Of a stretch of 64,000 bases of DNA, positions 45,151-57,300 are shown piece after piece; within the stretch, counting starts at the first letter, position 1; each line of letters starts with the position of its first letter. The notes under the pieces are model-generated. The model had not been told where the DNA came from. It ran no database searches and saw only the letters and a list, made by a program, of their open reading frames with translations. A program made the position numbers and the translations under genes. The DNA is taken from positions 1,116,001-1,180,000 of the forward strand of contig JALBUN010000045.1 in NCBI GenBank assembly GCA_025174535.1, given 5' to 3'. The DNA is from Cantharellus purpuraceus. Taxonomy: Eukaryota; Basidiomycota; Agaricomycetes; Cantharellales; Hydnaceae.

Positions 45151-45599
45151 ACTACATCCATTCAATGATTTCCTTACCTTCTGGCAAGCCTTGCCTACAT
45201 TACCATGTTTTGAATGTTACGCAATGAATGGTAATGCATATTCTCTGTGACAACCAGACCACACACGGTACAATCACACAGCAATGTGGTGGAGGTAATG
45301 GCTTGCTTGCAGGACTCAATTGTCTTTGGCAAGAGTAACGGTAGGGTCAACTTGCATTCCAGTCAGTAATATTTGTGTCTATTTTTTACATGTGGACGCG
45401 TCGTGGCACGTCATGTCACGGTGAGTGGCGCTATGGTCGTTTGTAGGGGTATTAGGGTTTGTGTGTCCATGGACCCGTCCGTGGGCGTCTCCCAGGGGCT
45501 GGGTCTTTCTGGTCGACAACGGACAAAGACGTGAACTCCAGCAGGCGCTAGAAAAAATTCTCTTGTATGCCCTGCCGAGCCGTGGACCCATATGCGTCC
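45151..45599. other. Upstream region of GatB, no gene seen
   Basis: Unique sequence between LTR A4 and the GatB start. It contains the motif pair noted under 32273 and no convincing open frame. It should hold the GatB promoter. Confidence 0.4.
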
Positions 45600-47655
45600 A
45601 TGTTGAGGGCGAGTCGCTTCATAGTAAAATCATCGTCATTCAATTCTCGTTGGCCAGGATGGCAAATTGTGATCGGCATTGAAGTGCATGCGCAAATAAA
45701 GTCACGATTCAAGCTTTTCTCTGGTTTGCTACAAATTTGCAGCATTCATGTATGTAACACTTTACACAACTTTTATTAGGTTCTCCCACCCCAAGACTTG
45801 CATACAGTCCAAACACGCGTGTCTCTGTATTTGACGCAGCATGGCCAGGAACCTTACCAGTAAGTTGTTCTGATCGGTACTACTGACGTGCTTATTGTGA
45901 GCCCCTTTACTCAGAAACTCAACCCCAAATGTGTTGAACTCGCCATTCGAACAGCCCTTGCGTGTGGGAGCCGAGTGCAGACACGGTCAGCTTTCGATCG
46001 TAAGCATTACTTCTATGCAGATCTGCCAGCAGGTTATCAAATCACCCAACGTTATGGTATGTAACTTCCAAATAATGCACCTTTTTGGCGTAGCTAATGA
46101 ACTCTGGTTAGCGCCGTTGGCTCTTGGGGGACAAATATTAATCAACCACACTGAGGGTTCTAAGTCTATTGGAATTGAGCAAATACAATTAGAACAGGCA
46201 TGCTCACTGGTAAATGGATCTAACAATCACTGATAGGTCCCAACAGGATACAGCGAAGTCGACCGTAGATCCACAGAGTGGGTCAACAGCCATTGATATT
46301 AATCGTGCGGGCACAGCACTTATGGAAATCGTTTCCCGACCTGAAATGGGGTACGAAACCATCCAGTATCAATTGCATGATCGGAAATTTACTTAGAAGC
46401 AGGTCTCCGGAAGAAGCAGGTGCTTATGTTAAGGCATTGCAAGCTATCCTTCGTGCAGTAGGATCAAGCGATGGAAACATGGAACAGGTACAGGGCACTT
46501 CCAACTGAAAATTGGGTTGTCACGTTGATATTCCTATAGGGATCCTTCAGATGCGACGTAAATGTCTCAGTAAACCGCCCTGGTCAACAATATGGGACGC
46601 GTTGTGAGATCAAAAACTTGAACAGCGTCAAATTTCTCATGATCGCTATCAGTCAGTCAGCCTTTACGTCTACGAATTCAACCTTAACACATTCACCACA
46701 GCTTCAGAGATTTATCGACATATCGAGCTTTTGGACAGAGGCGCCTTCGTACCTCAAGAGACACGAGGCTTCGATGAGGATCGCATGGTTACATACAAAT
46801 TGAGAAGCAAAGAAAACACACCAGACTATCGTTATATGCCAGACTCCAACCTTCCTCCTATACTTCTCAGTGAGGTCAGGATTTAAACTGCCATCGCGTC
46901 TTCAAAGCTGAGGCGGAAAAATAGACCTACCTTAAGCAGATTATGACGTCACTGCTAGATCTTCCACACGTTTCACGCAAGCGGTTGGAGGAGCGGTATG
47001 GGTTGCATCAAAAGGACGTCGATGTCCTCCTATCTGTAGATGCTGGAAAGGATGTTCCATATGATGGTGAAGAGGGTTACAGCGCGGTGAGGTATTTTGA
47101 GGCTGTTGCGGTGGGAAGAGATCCGAAGGCCGTAGTGAATTGGTGAGGCCATAGCTCATGTTCCTTTGACATCCAAAGCTCATTCGGATGTCAGGATGGC
47201 CAATGAGCTCCTCGCACAATTGGCTCAACACAAGAAATTGTTTAGCCAGAATCCCGTAACAGTGCCGCAATTCGGGGCACTAATTGATATGGTGACTGAT
47301 CGAAAAATCACTGGTAAGTCAGAAATGGATGCCGGAGAACTAATCAAATCCCTTCCATGAATTAGGTACAGCAGCCAAAGAGGTACTACGTTATATTGTA
47401 CGCACAGGATCCAAGGAGGACGTTGCGACCATCCAACATTCGCTCCACTTAGACATCATGAAAGACGATGACCTCTACAGATTTTGTATTGCTGGTGTGG
47501 AGGAGCTCCCCGAAGAGGCCGAGCTTGTACGTCGAGGCAACAGCAGAGTATTGATGAAGCTTGTGGGGAGAGTTATGAAGCTTAGTCGCGGACGAGCTGA
47601 TGCTCAGAAAATCAGGAAATACTTGGAGGGCATGCTGAAACCAAAAGATCATTAA
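45600..47655 (+). CDS. PET112: Mitochondrial glutamyl-tRNA(Gln) amidotransferase subunit B
   Basis: Eleven exons (45600-45723, 45780-45859, 45915-46056, 46112-46197, 46247-46350, 46397-46487, 46540-46651, 46702-46874, 46940-47142, 47195-47313, 47366-47655) join in frame to about 507 residues. GatB is the tRNA-binding and kinase subunit of the enzyme that converts Glu-tRNA(Gln) to Gln-tRNA(Gln) in mitochondria. A basic presequence ([13 protein letters not shown]) is followed by [38 protein letters not shown] and [29 protein letters not shown] and [13 protein letters not shown] follow, and the C-terminal YqeY-like domain ends the protein. The intron after LEQ starts GC (46198), a GC-AG intron. 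Length and motifs are complete. Confidence 0.94.
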
Positions 47656-47935
47656 TTGGGCTGCGGGGGATGCTCCGCGATCGTACTTTATCTCCCTAGA
47701 CGCACTCGCCATTGCGCTAGCTGTTTTGTGCGTTGAGACAGTCCGAAAATTCTATTGACAACTTGCATCGAGGAAGAGCAGCTCAATAGAAGAATGCAGG
47801 GGCGAAAGTGTCACCACTGCAGAGATTGAAGGCCAATTCTGACATGTTAAGGTAGCATTACATTTACACTTCTTTTGGAGATGTCATTGTCCGTAAAGTA
47901 ATCGAAACACCGTCTCTTGGATATGCACAACCATC
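47656..47935. other. Convergent intergenic region, no gene seen
   Basis: It lies between the GatB stop and the stop of the small minus-strand gene. No repeat or open frame of note was found. Confidence 0.4.
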
Positions 47936-48271
47936 TCAGGCTGCTACTTTTTGCTCAAGGAACGATGCCCATTCTTTCTCTCCAAACGAACTGGAAACCT
48001 CTCCACTCACCAACCCGTCCCACAACGCAGTAGGTGACACATGGATACTATTGGCACGAGAGTACTTAACTTCAAAATCACGATTGATTAGTATGGCACA
48101 ACCATCAAGAAGAAATAACTGACTGTTGTATTTCAAGTCGTCAGTCACGGCAACTCCACCATTAGGCGTTCCCTTGATTTTTAAAAGCTCTACAAGCTTT
48201 CCGATATCGTGTTTAGGGATATGATGTGAAGCCAGCTCGACCAGTTTCTCGCGTATCTCTAAAGGCGTCAT
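47936..48271 (-). CDS. Hypothetical small protein, 111 residues
   Basis: A single-exon frame from ATG to TAG. It opens MTPLEIREKLVELASHH, contains the lysine-rich HDIGKLVELLKIKGTPNGG, a hydrophobic FLLDGCAILINRDF, and ends SFGEKEWASFLEQKVAA. There is no signal peptide and no full membrane segment. Codon use and length look like a real gene, and it is convergent with GatB. I do not recognise the family. It could be the body of a gene whose first exon was missed. Confidence 0.5.
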   Translation of the reverse strand: MTPLEIREKLVELASHHIPKHDIGKLVELLKIKGTPNGGVAVTDDLKYNSQLFLLDGCAILINRDFEVKYSRANSIHVSPTALWDGLVSGEVSSSFGEKEWASFLEQKVAA

Positions 48272-48999
48272 GGTGCTAGTAGGGCCATCAAAGTAATCCG
48301 TTTGTTTCTCGAAAAGCTAGTCATCAAAAAGGTATAATGAATGTCCTGTCATATTCAATGAGACCGTCAAGTGCATACCGCAAGGGAGAATGTCCAAAAG
48401 GCAGAGGGGTCAACTCGACCGACAGCTAGAGCTGCCTCGTGGGTGAATGTACTCGAAGCATGCCAAGGTTCTATTAAAGTGTCGGAATGCAGTTGCTCTG
48501 GCAGGGAAGATGAGGGAACATACGGGGATGAAGTCTGATGATGATCTTCACTTTCCCCTCATATTTTCCTCCAGAGCTGACCATGGGCCTCAAGTAGTTC
48601 TGGACAGACCTGATCGAGGCGTGATCAACTATCAGCACATCAACTCGCTAACAGTTGCTTACTTGGAAATCTTCGCGGAGAAAGGACAAACATAATCAAC
48701 GAAGAGCTAAGTTACTGCCAAGTGAGTAATGGAACGTCCGAATAATACAGAAACTTGCCTCCAAGGTATGTGGGGCGCTGACGTCGCCCTCGACCTGGAG
48801 AAATCTCAAAGATGGTTGAAGAGCCATGTGGCCAGCCGTTTAGTAGACACGAAGGGTAGAGGACAGAAAAAAGCCAGGGCTGTAGGGACTACGGGTCAGA
48901 TAAACAAGCGCGGTGACGTCTCAGGCTTCCAGGTCACGTGACTGAAACCTTCGCCTCTTCGCGTCGTATTTCTCTTGTCTCTTTGCCTTAGCGTTTTCC
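48272..48999. other. Intergenic region before the PCID2-like gene
   Basis: Two open frames of 82 and 70 codons are present on the plus strand (48447 and 48729) with no similarity that I recognise and no splice pattern. I treat the region as regulatory or spacer. CACGTGAC at 48934-48941 is an E-box close to the next start codon. Confidence 0.4.
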
Positions 49000-50669
49000 A
49001 TGCAATTCCACGTATATCTCGCAGAGATTGCGGCCGCTGTACGGAGCCAGGATGGAGATAAATTAAGCTCGTTGCTGTCCCTCGATGGACCACATATACC
49101 TCAATTGTTGATGACTATGCATGACAGTAGTGTGAGTCCCGGAAGATGTGGAGGATAGGAACTTGACTATGGACTTATTGCTTTAGAGGGCTGCGTTATC
49201 GCGATATGTGCAAAGTATCATAAGTCCGTGGGGGGACATTGCAATTACGCATATACAAGTGGTAGTCAACATGGACGACATGCCCGAGGAAGCATTTAAA
49301 GAACAGGATACGCTTGTCAATCAGCGAGTGTATTCACAGACTTACAAGCTATATCCACCTTGACTTTGACTGCTTAGACACTTTCTGACCCGTTACTTTA
49401 AGGATGCCACTAGCTGGGTACTCCCAACACTTTATGTTTTACTAAAGGACCTACGACGGCTCGCCCACAAAGCATGTGTCTCCTATTGTGTGCATTTCCA
49501 CATGGCGTAGGCTAATATCTAGTAGGCGGACTCCATGCCGTTTCGAAGCACCCAGGGTTCGAGAATGGAGGACGCCGCTCGGACATGCAACAAAGCATTT
49601 TCGATCTGTATGTCAGATCGTAATCCTGTGACAGAATCACGCCGTTGGGGGAGCTACTGCCTTGCCGGTCTCGTGATGAAATGTTATTTCAAGGTTTCGT
49701 GTTTCTCCGCTTTGAGTTCAGCACCAGCTAGATCATGAGTCTATGTTAACAGATTCAAACCATTTCGTTGTCGCGCAATGTCATCCGAGGACTGAAGTCA
49801 AACCCTGACGTACCGGCTTTGTCGCAGTTTCCGAAGCTGCATCAAGTATGAAAACGTCACAGGATCGACGAGACAGCCGCGCTGACAGTTCAAAGCTCAC
49901 ATACAGGTATTATGTTGGGCTCTTGAGCTTTTTGAATGAAGAGTATCAGCAAGTGAGGGTCCCGGCGTTCGATATTAGCATTCCTCCCACTCAACCAACG
50001 CTCTAGGCAGATGAAGATCTGACCTTTGCTTTTCACACATGCCACCGGGAAGACGTTCGGAATCAGGAGTCAGTTACCCTGGACATCTGATTTCAAGAGT
50101 TAATGTGATCGAGCTAAATCTGCCCCTCAAGGCGCATATTGACATATTTAATACCTCTACGCCTTCTTCGTGGGCAAATACCTTCCGATCTGGTGCTTTC
50201 TCGCTTTCCCGCACTTCTCAGCCTTTACACGCCTTTTATCGCTGCTGTTCGAGTCGGGGACTTGAGTTCATATGACGCTGCCTTGAACGCTGCTGAAGGG
50301 CGCCTCTTCCGTCTAGGAATCTGGTACATATGGGAGAAGGTACGCGATCTCTGCCTGCGTGGACTCTTCAGACGAGTGTGCGTGTTTCTTTCATTAATAT
50401 GTCCTTTCTTTGATCACATTTGTATTTGGGTGGCACGTAGGTGGTTGGCCAGTGAAAAGGGAACGCGGATACCCCTGACTGTCTTCCACGCCGCATTGGC
50501 GGTATCCAGCGAGGCTGACGTGTCTGTGGAAGAGGCGGAATGCCTTGTGGCGAACATGATTTACAAAGGATATATCAGGGGATATATATCACACGAGAAG
50601 CAGATGGTCGTTTTGGCCAACAAAAATGCCTACCCCAGACTCAGAGACAGAGCATCACCCTTTGTGTAG
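49000..50669 (+). CDS. PCI-domain protein of the PCID2/THP1 (CSN12-like) family
   Basis: Nine exons (49000-49131, 49187-49323, 49378-49471, 49526-49693, 49753-49845, 49896-49952, 50007-50068, 50132-50377, 50441-50669) join in frame to about 405 residues. Proteins of this family join the TREX-2 complex and link transcription to mRNA export at the nuclear pore. The N-terminus MQFHVYLAEIAAAVRSQDGD, the middle DLTFAFHTCHREDVRNQE, and the PCI/winged-helix end (LTYLIPLRLLRGQIPSD, ECLVANMIYKGYIRGYISHE, KQMVVLANKNAYP) fit the family in order and length. Introns 2 and 3 begin GC (49324 GCGAGT and 49472 GCATGT). Which paralogue (PCID2 or CSN12) it is would need a tree. Confidence 0.87.
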
Positions 50670-51009
50670 CAACTTCTTCCCATATTATTTACTGTTTGTG
50701 ATTGTACATTTATATAAACCGGGTAGACATCAACAGGTAGGCGATTTATTGGTTCTTCGAGTCACACGGGGCTGGTAACTGAGAACGTGTTTAAATCCCG
50801 TGAGAAGATAAGTACTGCATCAAGAGTAAAGCTGAGTAGAGCGATGTAATATATTGAAACAGCCATCAAGAAAATGAGATGATCCTAGACACGCAATGAA
50901 AGTTTACCGCGCGAATAAAGGAAATGAACGAGGGTGTGCTTGACAAATTGGATCACTAGTACATTATAGACATGCAAAGGAAATAAGTCGTGAGGACGGA
51001 GTAGAACAT
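50670..51009. other. Convergent intergenic region, no gene seen
   Basis: It lies between the stop codons of the PCID2-like gene and the membrane protein gene. No open frame or repeat worth noting. Confidence 0.4.
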
Positions 51010-52071
51010 TCAGTGTTTATATTCCTCCCGTATCGAGTCGCTATAGGCTGGCAACAGCGGCTCGCCTGGGAACACAGGCAAGCTGATGCGGGCTGCAGCG
51101 TTGCTGCCATTTGAATTGGATCGGCGGTGTCGATGATGGCGGCTGTGGGATGGTGACACCCATGCCTCAGTTGCGTCGAGGTCGCGGGCGTCCTCTGCTG
51201 TGAGTGAGTTGAGTGGTACTGGTGCATACACGACGACATCATTTGCACGTGGAGATCCAGCCTGCAACGATGATACGTGATCTGATCGATTAGGGAGAAG
51301 GTAGATGCGATGTGGCGACTGTTCGTTGCCAATCTCAACATCTGGTGAGGAGGAGGAGGAGGAGGAGCGGCTCTGTGACGGTCGGACGATCCCCAGGCGA
51401 ACGCTGTTAACAGTGGACTGTAATAGTTGGGTGTGGTAGTTTGAAATTGTGAGCGTGAACTGGAGCTGTTTGGGAACAAGTGTCAGGGAGAGATACGTCT
51501 GGAAGCATAATAGGTACTGACTCTAATGACCAGTAAAATGCCCATGAGACCAACTGAGGCTACGACGGCACGCTCGAACCACGATTCGCAATTCTCGAGA
51601 TTAAGACCTGCCTCTGCAAGGTCACGCATGAGATCTGGCTGGCGAGAAAGCTCTTCGCATATTGCTGAGCGCACGCGCGGACGAAAGGAGGCAAGTGTGA
51701 AACCAATGGTGGAAACTGCGCAGAAACACAAGTCTGCAACAGAATAATCACGGTAAAGACGGACATAAGATGGGATGCGCTACGACAGTGTTAAAGAGGT
51801 GAGAAGCGAGAGGAACAGAGATGCGCACTTTGAGAACACCAAAGAGACCGATCATGCAAGCCACAGCCCCCACTGAAAAATAGGCAGACAAGAGGTACCA
51901 AACCAATCGTACGCCATCGAGTCTGTATTTTTCGGAGCCCTCCCATTCAGACTCTGTTTCCCATCTGAGGGACCTGTAAAGGGATAGGAGCTGCAAGGCG
52001 GCGGTGAGGTTTAGGAAGGTGCCGCAGAGGGCGAGAGCAAGGGTTGCTGTCCTAGAATATGGGGAAACCAT
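51010..52071 (-). CDS. Membrane protein of unknown function, four membrane segments
   Basis: Three exons (complement of 51829-52071, 51522-51779 and 51010-51465) give 318 residues. Hydrophobic segments are at about residues 8-28, 60-80, 100-115 and 145-165 (LALALCGTFLNLTAALQLL, LLSAYFSVGAVACMIGLFGV, LCFCAVSTIGFTLASF, AVVASVGLMGILLVIRV). Between the last two is a conserved-looking soluble stretch (RPRVRSAICEELSRQPDLM, LNLENCESWFERA). The C-terminal half is polar and serine-rich with no domain. The same architecture occurs as an uncharacterised family in Agaricomycetes. I cannot give a function. Confidence 0.72.
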
Positions 52072-52937
52072 ATGCGTGAGAAGGTGGGACAGGAGGAAAG
52101 GAGAAGGCTTAGTACTTTGCGGAAAAGAAACAAAGCCCAGTCATTTCACTGACGCCGTTCGATGACAAGAGAAGGATAGTCGGATCAACGTTACTTGGAT
52201 TTCAGGAGCTTTCGGTAGCGGACTCTTAATCTCGCCGAGGCTACGGCGGACCACGCCATTCCGCTTAACCTTCCTTGATTTCATTCAAAGCTCTTCTCGA
52301 TGACGAGACAGCACACTACGGCCATTTTACTCCAGGGAGAGGCTATAAGTCGCTCCGAGCATGACTTTGGTCAAGATCTTGGTGTTCAATCCGCCGTTGT
52401 AGAAGCTTCATATCGCAACTCAGCCACACTGTGCTCCCGGCGGCTCATGCCTTCCACCACTACTTAAGAGTCAACCCGCGCGGTGCCTCATGGTGCTGAC
52501 AGAACATGCCTGACCGGCACGACCCATTAGTCATCGGATTCATCATTGTCTCAGGTGATGTTGTCTTGAACGCTTACCACTTCAATAATTTAGTCATCAC
52601 ATGTCATATAGACGCGCCTGGGCGTCATGTGCCGAGTGTTCATGAACGCGCAACCAGATCGTCTGGCGCGGCCCTTGTAGCCAGATACTTCGGTGCGCCC
52701 ATACGGATCATTTGACTGATCTATTGTCCATGGGGACGCCCAGGTTCATGGAGTTGAATTCTGACATCCGCGTGAAACTGATATTATCAGCCCTTACAGA
52801 TTTCGTCCCTCAGTTGTCCGGGGATTGGGGAGGCCTTTCCTTTGATCCGAGTACATAGAACACCACTGTATGTATGTATGTATTACCCTCGCCCTTGAAA
52901 GAGCGCAAGTCACGTGACTCAGTAACAATGAATTGCA
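52072..52937. other. Divergent intergenic region of about 870 bp
   Basis: It separates the membrane protein gene and TRM10, which are transcribed away from each other. A 70-codon open frame at 52506 has no recognisable similarity. CACGTGAC at 52912-52919, just before the TRM10 start, repeats the E-box seen before the PCID2-like gene. Confidence 0.4.
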
Positions 52938-54087
52938 ATGTCAGCAAACGACGAAGAGTCTATACCGACCGCTGCTGCGACTGCCGATGCTCAACCATCC
53001 CTATCTAAAAACGCGCGCAAACGGCTGCTCAAAGCGGAGCGGTACGCTGCTTCCAAGGCGGAGCGCAGGGCTCGTGACAAAGAGAAGAAGCGTGAGCGCG
53101 CTGAAAAGCGACGCGCAGGTGATGCGGATACGCTCGAAGACGCAGAGAGGAGACGGGCGAAGCGACGCAAGATGGAGGACGCAGCAAAGCTTGGGCCGAA
53201 AAGTGTATTCCAAGCACGTGTCGTGATCGATCTTGCGTTCGATGATTTGATGACGAAAAAGGTGCGAAGCCATTGCGTATTTCTTGCAATCACAATTTTT
53301 GCTGTGAATTGCGATTGACACCGTGACTTGGGCGCAGGAAGTTGTGTCGCTGTGTTCGCAGCTTGCGTACACATACAGCTCGAATCGAAATTCCCGCACG
53401 CCCTTCCAGTCGCTGCTCTGCACATCGCTCAATGGCAAAACCCTGGCACGCCTTAACACCCTTGGTGCTCAGTACAAGCGATGGCAGAATGTCGACTTTT
53501 GGAACGAAGGCTATGACCGGCTATGGAATGAACAATGCGCTGAAAGCGGTAGCACCCAAGCCTGCACTCAGGAAAGCGTGGTGTATCTCACTGGCGACGC
53601 AGAGGACGAACTAGAGGAGCTGAAGGAGGGAGAGACATACATCATTGGTGGCATATGCGATCACAATCGGTATAAGGTGCGTCACCACGCAACTGCTCGT
53701 TTGTTTAGCTAAAGTTGCCGCATAGAACCTATGTCTGAAAAAAGCCAAGGGCCAGTCCCTTCGCGCTGCGCGATTGCCCATCGGAACTTATCTTGCAAAT
53801 CTGCCCACACGAAAGATATTGACAGTGTATGATTATATCACTCTTTCACTCATGTCACCTAATGTAAGCACAGGAACCAAGTGTTTGATATTCTTTTACA
53901 TTGGGTCGAAGAACGAGACTGGGCAAAGGCTCTTTACGCCATCATGCCGAAACGAAAATTCCAACAGGGTAGCCAAGGCGGCGGCAGCTCTTCGGTGACG
54001 GATGATCAAGAAGAGCAGGAAGAAGATGCAGTTGCGCTTGCCGCTGATACAGACGGCTGTATAGATGCCCAAGATGGCCAAGGATAG
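52938..54087 (+). CDS. TRM10: tRNA (guanine-9-N1)-methyltransferase
   Basis: Four exons (52938-53261, 53338-53676, 53726-53826, 53874-54087) join in frame to about 325 residues. The enzyme methylates N1 of guanine 9 in tRNA. A long lysine/arginine-rich N-terminal helix (about residues 25-85, RNA contact) is followed by the SPOUT fold: ARVVIDLAFDDLM, YSSNRNSRTPFQSLL, VYLTGDAEDELEEL, YIIGGICDHNRYK, then LPIGTYLANLPTRKILTV and VFDILLHWVEERDW. These last two blocks hold the cofactor-binding knot. The acidic C-terminal tail is variable in the family. Its stop lies 24 bp from the NDUFAF5 stop. Confidence 0.93.
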
Positions 54088-54111
54088 TCTTACTGGCTGT
54101 ATACGCCTCCA

Positions 54112-55615
54112 TTATAGAACTTCCTTCAAGTTTTTCTCACCCGTTCCTCGTTCTAATGGCTTTGGCTGCGCTGGAGCAGGTTTCCAACCGATCTAAAAAT
54201 TTCCGAGCCATGTTAGATGGCAGGTATAAGGCAGTGTAAATGAGTGACTCAACAAGGTAGATTATCTGAAATGTCGCGGGGACAGTACCATCTTCCAATC
54301 CGTGGAGTTCTGTAGGAGACGTCATTAAGTGCACATCTTACGTGACATAATTTACATCAGACCTTTGTATATGGCAGATGCGGCAACCAGTGTGTCCCGA
54401 TGCAATGTATGGCGTCTAAGAAGAAACACGTCGGTCATCTGCCGGTGAAAATGTCGAAGACTAGGTCACCTCTCAACAACCGCATTCTGTTCTCCCATGT
54501 CTCCCAGGTCCTCCATTAGTTCCCACATACTCGGATATGACACCTTCACCTCGTCAATGTCCACTGTCAAGAGTGTAAAACCGGCTCTTCCAAGAAGATT
54601 TGAGACATCACGAGTGTCTATCAAATAGTGACGACCTAGATCAACTAGACCTATCCACGCTTCTGCGAGTTGCATACCTGTCATCGGGGAAACATGGGGT
54701 GATATCCCACCTTCGCGTTCAACTTCTGCAACTTGGAGTGATGTCCTATCACAAGGTAATCAGAACCCCCACAAGAGATCGACGAACCAAGACAGCTCAC
54801 CGCAATTCAAATAAGGTGTCACCACCAAATAGAGCGGCGAGAAAAAAGCCGTCGGGTTTCAGAGCATTCTTTATCTGTATTAACGTCCCTGTATTATCGA
54901 GCTTGAGAATTATTCTTCCCACTGGAATAAAATACAACACGAAGGCTAACCGGGAAGATCATTGACCCAGTGGAGGCTTAGACACGACACAATTGCCTCC
55001 TGCGAATCAGGCTTGAGGACTTTGAATAGTTCTTCTTCATCTATTTGCTGTCGTTCAACCTCGACTTTGATAAATATTACTTCAAAAACAGCCTGAATAA
55101 TAACACATAGTCACCTTCAAATTCATCGCTTTGATCCCGATCCAATGACTTCTCTTGAAAGACAGTAATGAGAAGGCATGTTTATACCAAGCTCGGGACA
55201 CTCTCACGGCTTATATCTAGCATGAGCACCTTCTTCGTGGTTCTGGGTTCGAGTAACTTTGAAAAGTGACCCGAGCCAGCACCCAGGTCAACAATCGTAG
55301 CAAATTGTCGTCGTATGTCCTGTTACAGAAGGACCCATTAACCTCTGAGGCACGGAGAATATTCATCACAAGCACCAGTAAACGTTCCATCATCCTGTCT
55401 GCCACCTCGTCGCGTACATAGTCAACTGTCCGACTACGTGCACCACCGTCACGCGACGCTGCGCGGTCTTTCTGTAGCCGCTTTGTGTTCCGGTCGAACA
55501 CCTGAAACGGTCCCACCGTTCCTGCACGCACATCGAATGTCGAAACTGAGGCAAATGACTTCGTAGATAATTTGACAACAGGAAGGAGAGGGTACACAAC
55601 GCCACGGCAGAGCAT
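54112..55615 (-). CDS. NDUFAF5: NDUFAF5-like methyltransferase-fold complex I assembly factor
   Basis: The spliced protein starts at the ATG at 55613-55615 with a mitochondrial presequence ([20 protein letters not shown]), then [17 protein letters not shown]. The cofactor motif [15 protein letters not shown] follows. Then come [47 protein letters not shown], and the C-terminal [22 protein letters not shown], ending at the TAA at 54112-54114. Members of this family act in the mitochondrial matrix and modify an arginine of a complex I subunit early in assembly. About nine small introns are needed. All those checked are GT-AG, the last with the weak 5' site GTTGAG. Only 86 bp separate its start from the NOP13 start. 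Confidence 0.9.
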
Positions 55616-55701
55616 GACGCGGAGTTTGACTTGGGGGGGGAATTTAGTTCCGCGGCGCTGATGGAACGGCAGTTTTTCTTTGCGCCACATATCCGTTAAA
55701 G
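55616..55701. promoter_or_regulatory. Shared 86-bp promoter region of NDUFAF5 and NOP13
   Basis: The two start codons face away from each other with only 86 bp between them, so the core promoters must overlap. A GGGGGGG run and CCGCGGCGC lie in it. No TATA box was seen. Confidence 0.5.
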
Positions 55702-57255
55702 ATGACATCCAGCGATACGCCGGGAGTTTCATCGGTGTCAGAAACTCCTATATCGGGAAGGAAACGAAAACGCGACAATATTCCTGCGCCCAAATTAGCG
55801 AAAGCGAGAAAGCATACTTCAGATACGCATAATGAAACACTGGCACATTCATCTTCCAGCGAATCTGATTCTGATTCTGACAAAACCAACGGAGACACAT
55901 TGGAGGAAGCACAGGTTCTCTCCCATGCAGCGCAGCGCAAGTTGAGAAACAAGGAGAAAAAACTAGCCAAAGAAGGTCAACCATTATCCGAGTCGCCAGT
56001 GGTATCGGATGCGATCCCAAAACGGCAAAACTCAGTCTGGGTAGGCAATCTTGCTTTCAAAACCACAGAACAATCTCTTCGTGCATTTTTCACACGTGGG
56101 GTGCCAGATTGCGAGATGACCCGGATACATCTTCCAACGAAAACAGGAAAGGAGGTTGGCGGTGGGAAGGGAATGAGAGGTGAAAATCGTGGGTGAGGGA
56201 TTGCATTTCCTTGTACCCAGAAAGATCTACACTTTCAGAACATGGTACTCACCAACCATCCTCTTATAGGTTTGCCTACGTTGACTTTAGGACAAAAGAG
56301 GATAAAGAGCAAGCGATTGCTCTGTCGGAACATAACTTGGACGGAAGGAAACTTCTCATAAAGGATGGTGAGCCTGAAGCTCCCCATATGACTCACGTTG
56401 TGCGTGGAAATGAATGGCTATTATCCAGGTTCTGATTTTAGTGGGCGTCCTACCCCTGCCGCAAGCTCTAATTCGGAGGCAGCTGGGACTCCAGCAAATT
56501 CAGCAGTAGGCAAGTCGAAAACAGCCCAACGAATTCTGGCTGCACAAAAGCAGTCACCAGGACCAACACTCTTCCTGGGGAACCTCGGCTTTCAGGCTAC
56601 AGAGGAGTCCATCAGTAACATGTTCACAGCCCACATGAACTCACTTCGACAGCCAGGCCAGAAGGCTGATTTAAATGATGATAATGAAGGTAAGGAAGAA
56701 GTGAAGAGTATAGATGGCAAGAAATTGCGAAAGGTCAGGATGGGAACTTTCGAAGATAGTGGTCTCTGCAAAGGGTCAGATTCTATGGCTTGTATTCTTC
56801 ACCAGTTGACACCACTTCTTAGATGGGCATTTGTCGATTTCTTTAACACTGAAGATTCCACCGCTGCCTTACTCGATACGCGAAATCATCACCTAGACGG
56901 TCGAAAACTTGTGGTCGAATATGCCTCTGCCGAGGCAGTTCGTCGTGGTGGCGGACCTGGACCCAGGGTGCAAAGGGATAAACCGCGAACCTCTGATGAT
57001 AAGAAGAAAACTGCGCGGACTAGGAATGGCATTCAAGTAGAAACAAAGGCTGAAGATAGGGCACAAGGAGAGCCTACCACAGAAGATGTAGAGCACCAGG
57101 ATCAGCCACCCAAGAAAAAAGCCAAGACGCTGAGCGAGAAAGAGCAAGCGCATGGTGGCAAAGGCAAGAGGACAAGGCCTGGTGCTGCACTTGCTCTGGC
57201 AAAGCGGGAGAAGGTCGCCATCGTTCCATCAAGTGGAAAGAAGACCATCTTCTAG
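55702..57255 (+). CDS. NOP13: Nucleolar RNA-binding protein with two RRM domains
   Basis: Four exons (55702-56192, 56270-56367, 56429-56774, 56823-57255) join in frame to about 455 residues. The first RRM has RNP2 SVWVGNLAF (near residue 112) and RNP1 NRGFAYVDF, formed exactly across the first splice junction. The second has TLFLGNLGF and GWAFVDF, also formed across a junction. N-terminal serine/acid and C-terminal lysine-rich tails are typical of nucleolar proteins. NOP13 of yeast associates with pre-ribosomes, and the same role is inferred here. The gene converges with TPA1 with 45 bp between stops. Confidence 0.88.
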
Positions 57256-57300
57256 TTGTTCCGCTTAAAATTATCCATTATCCTCTGTAGAAGTATCGTG

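Noticed and set aside
48447..48941. Two short plus-strand frames upstream of the PCID2-like gene
   Set aside because: No similarity or coding pattern; the gene model starting at 49000 explains the region better.
52506..52715. 70-codon frame between the membrane protein gene and TRM10
   Set aside because: Short, no similarity, no splice sites joining it to either gene.
53001..53459. Minus-strand frames over TRM10 exons 1 and 2
   Set aside because: The plus-strand TRM10 exons are supported by conserved motifs and splice sites.
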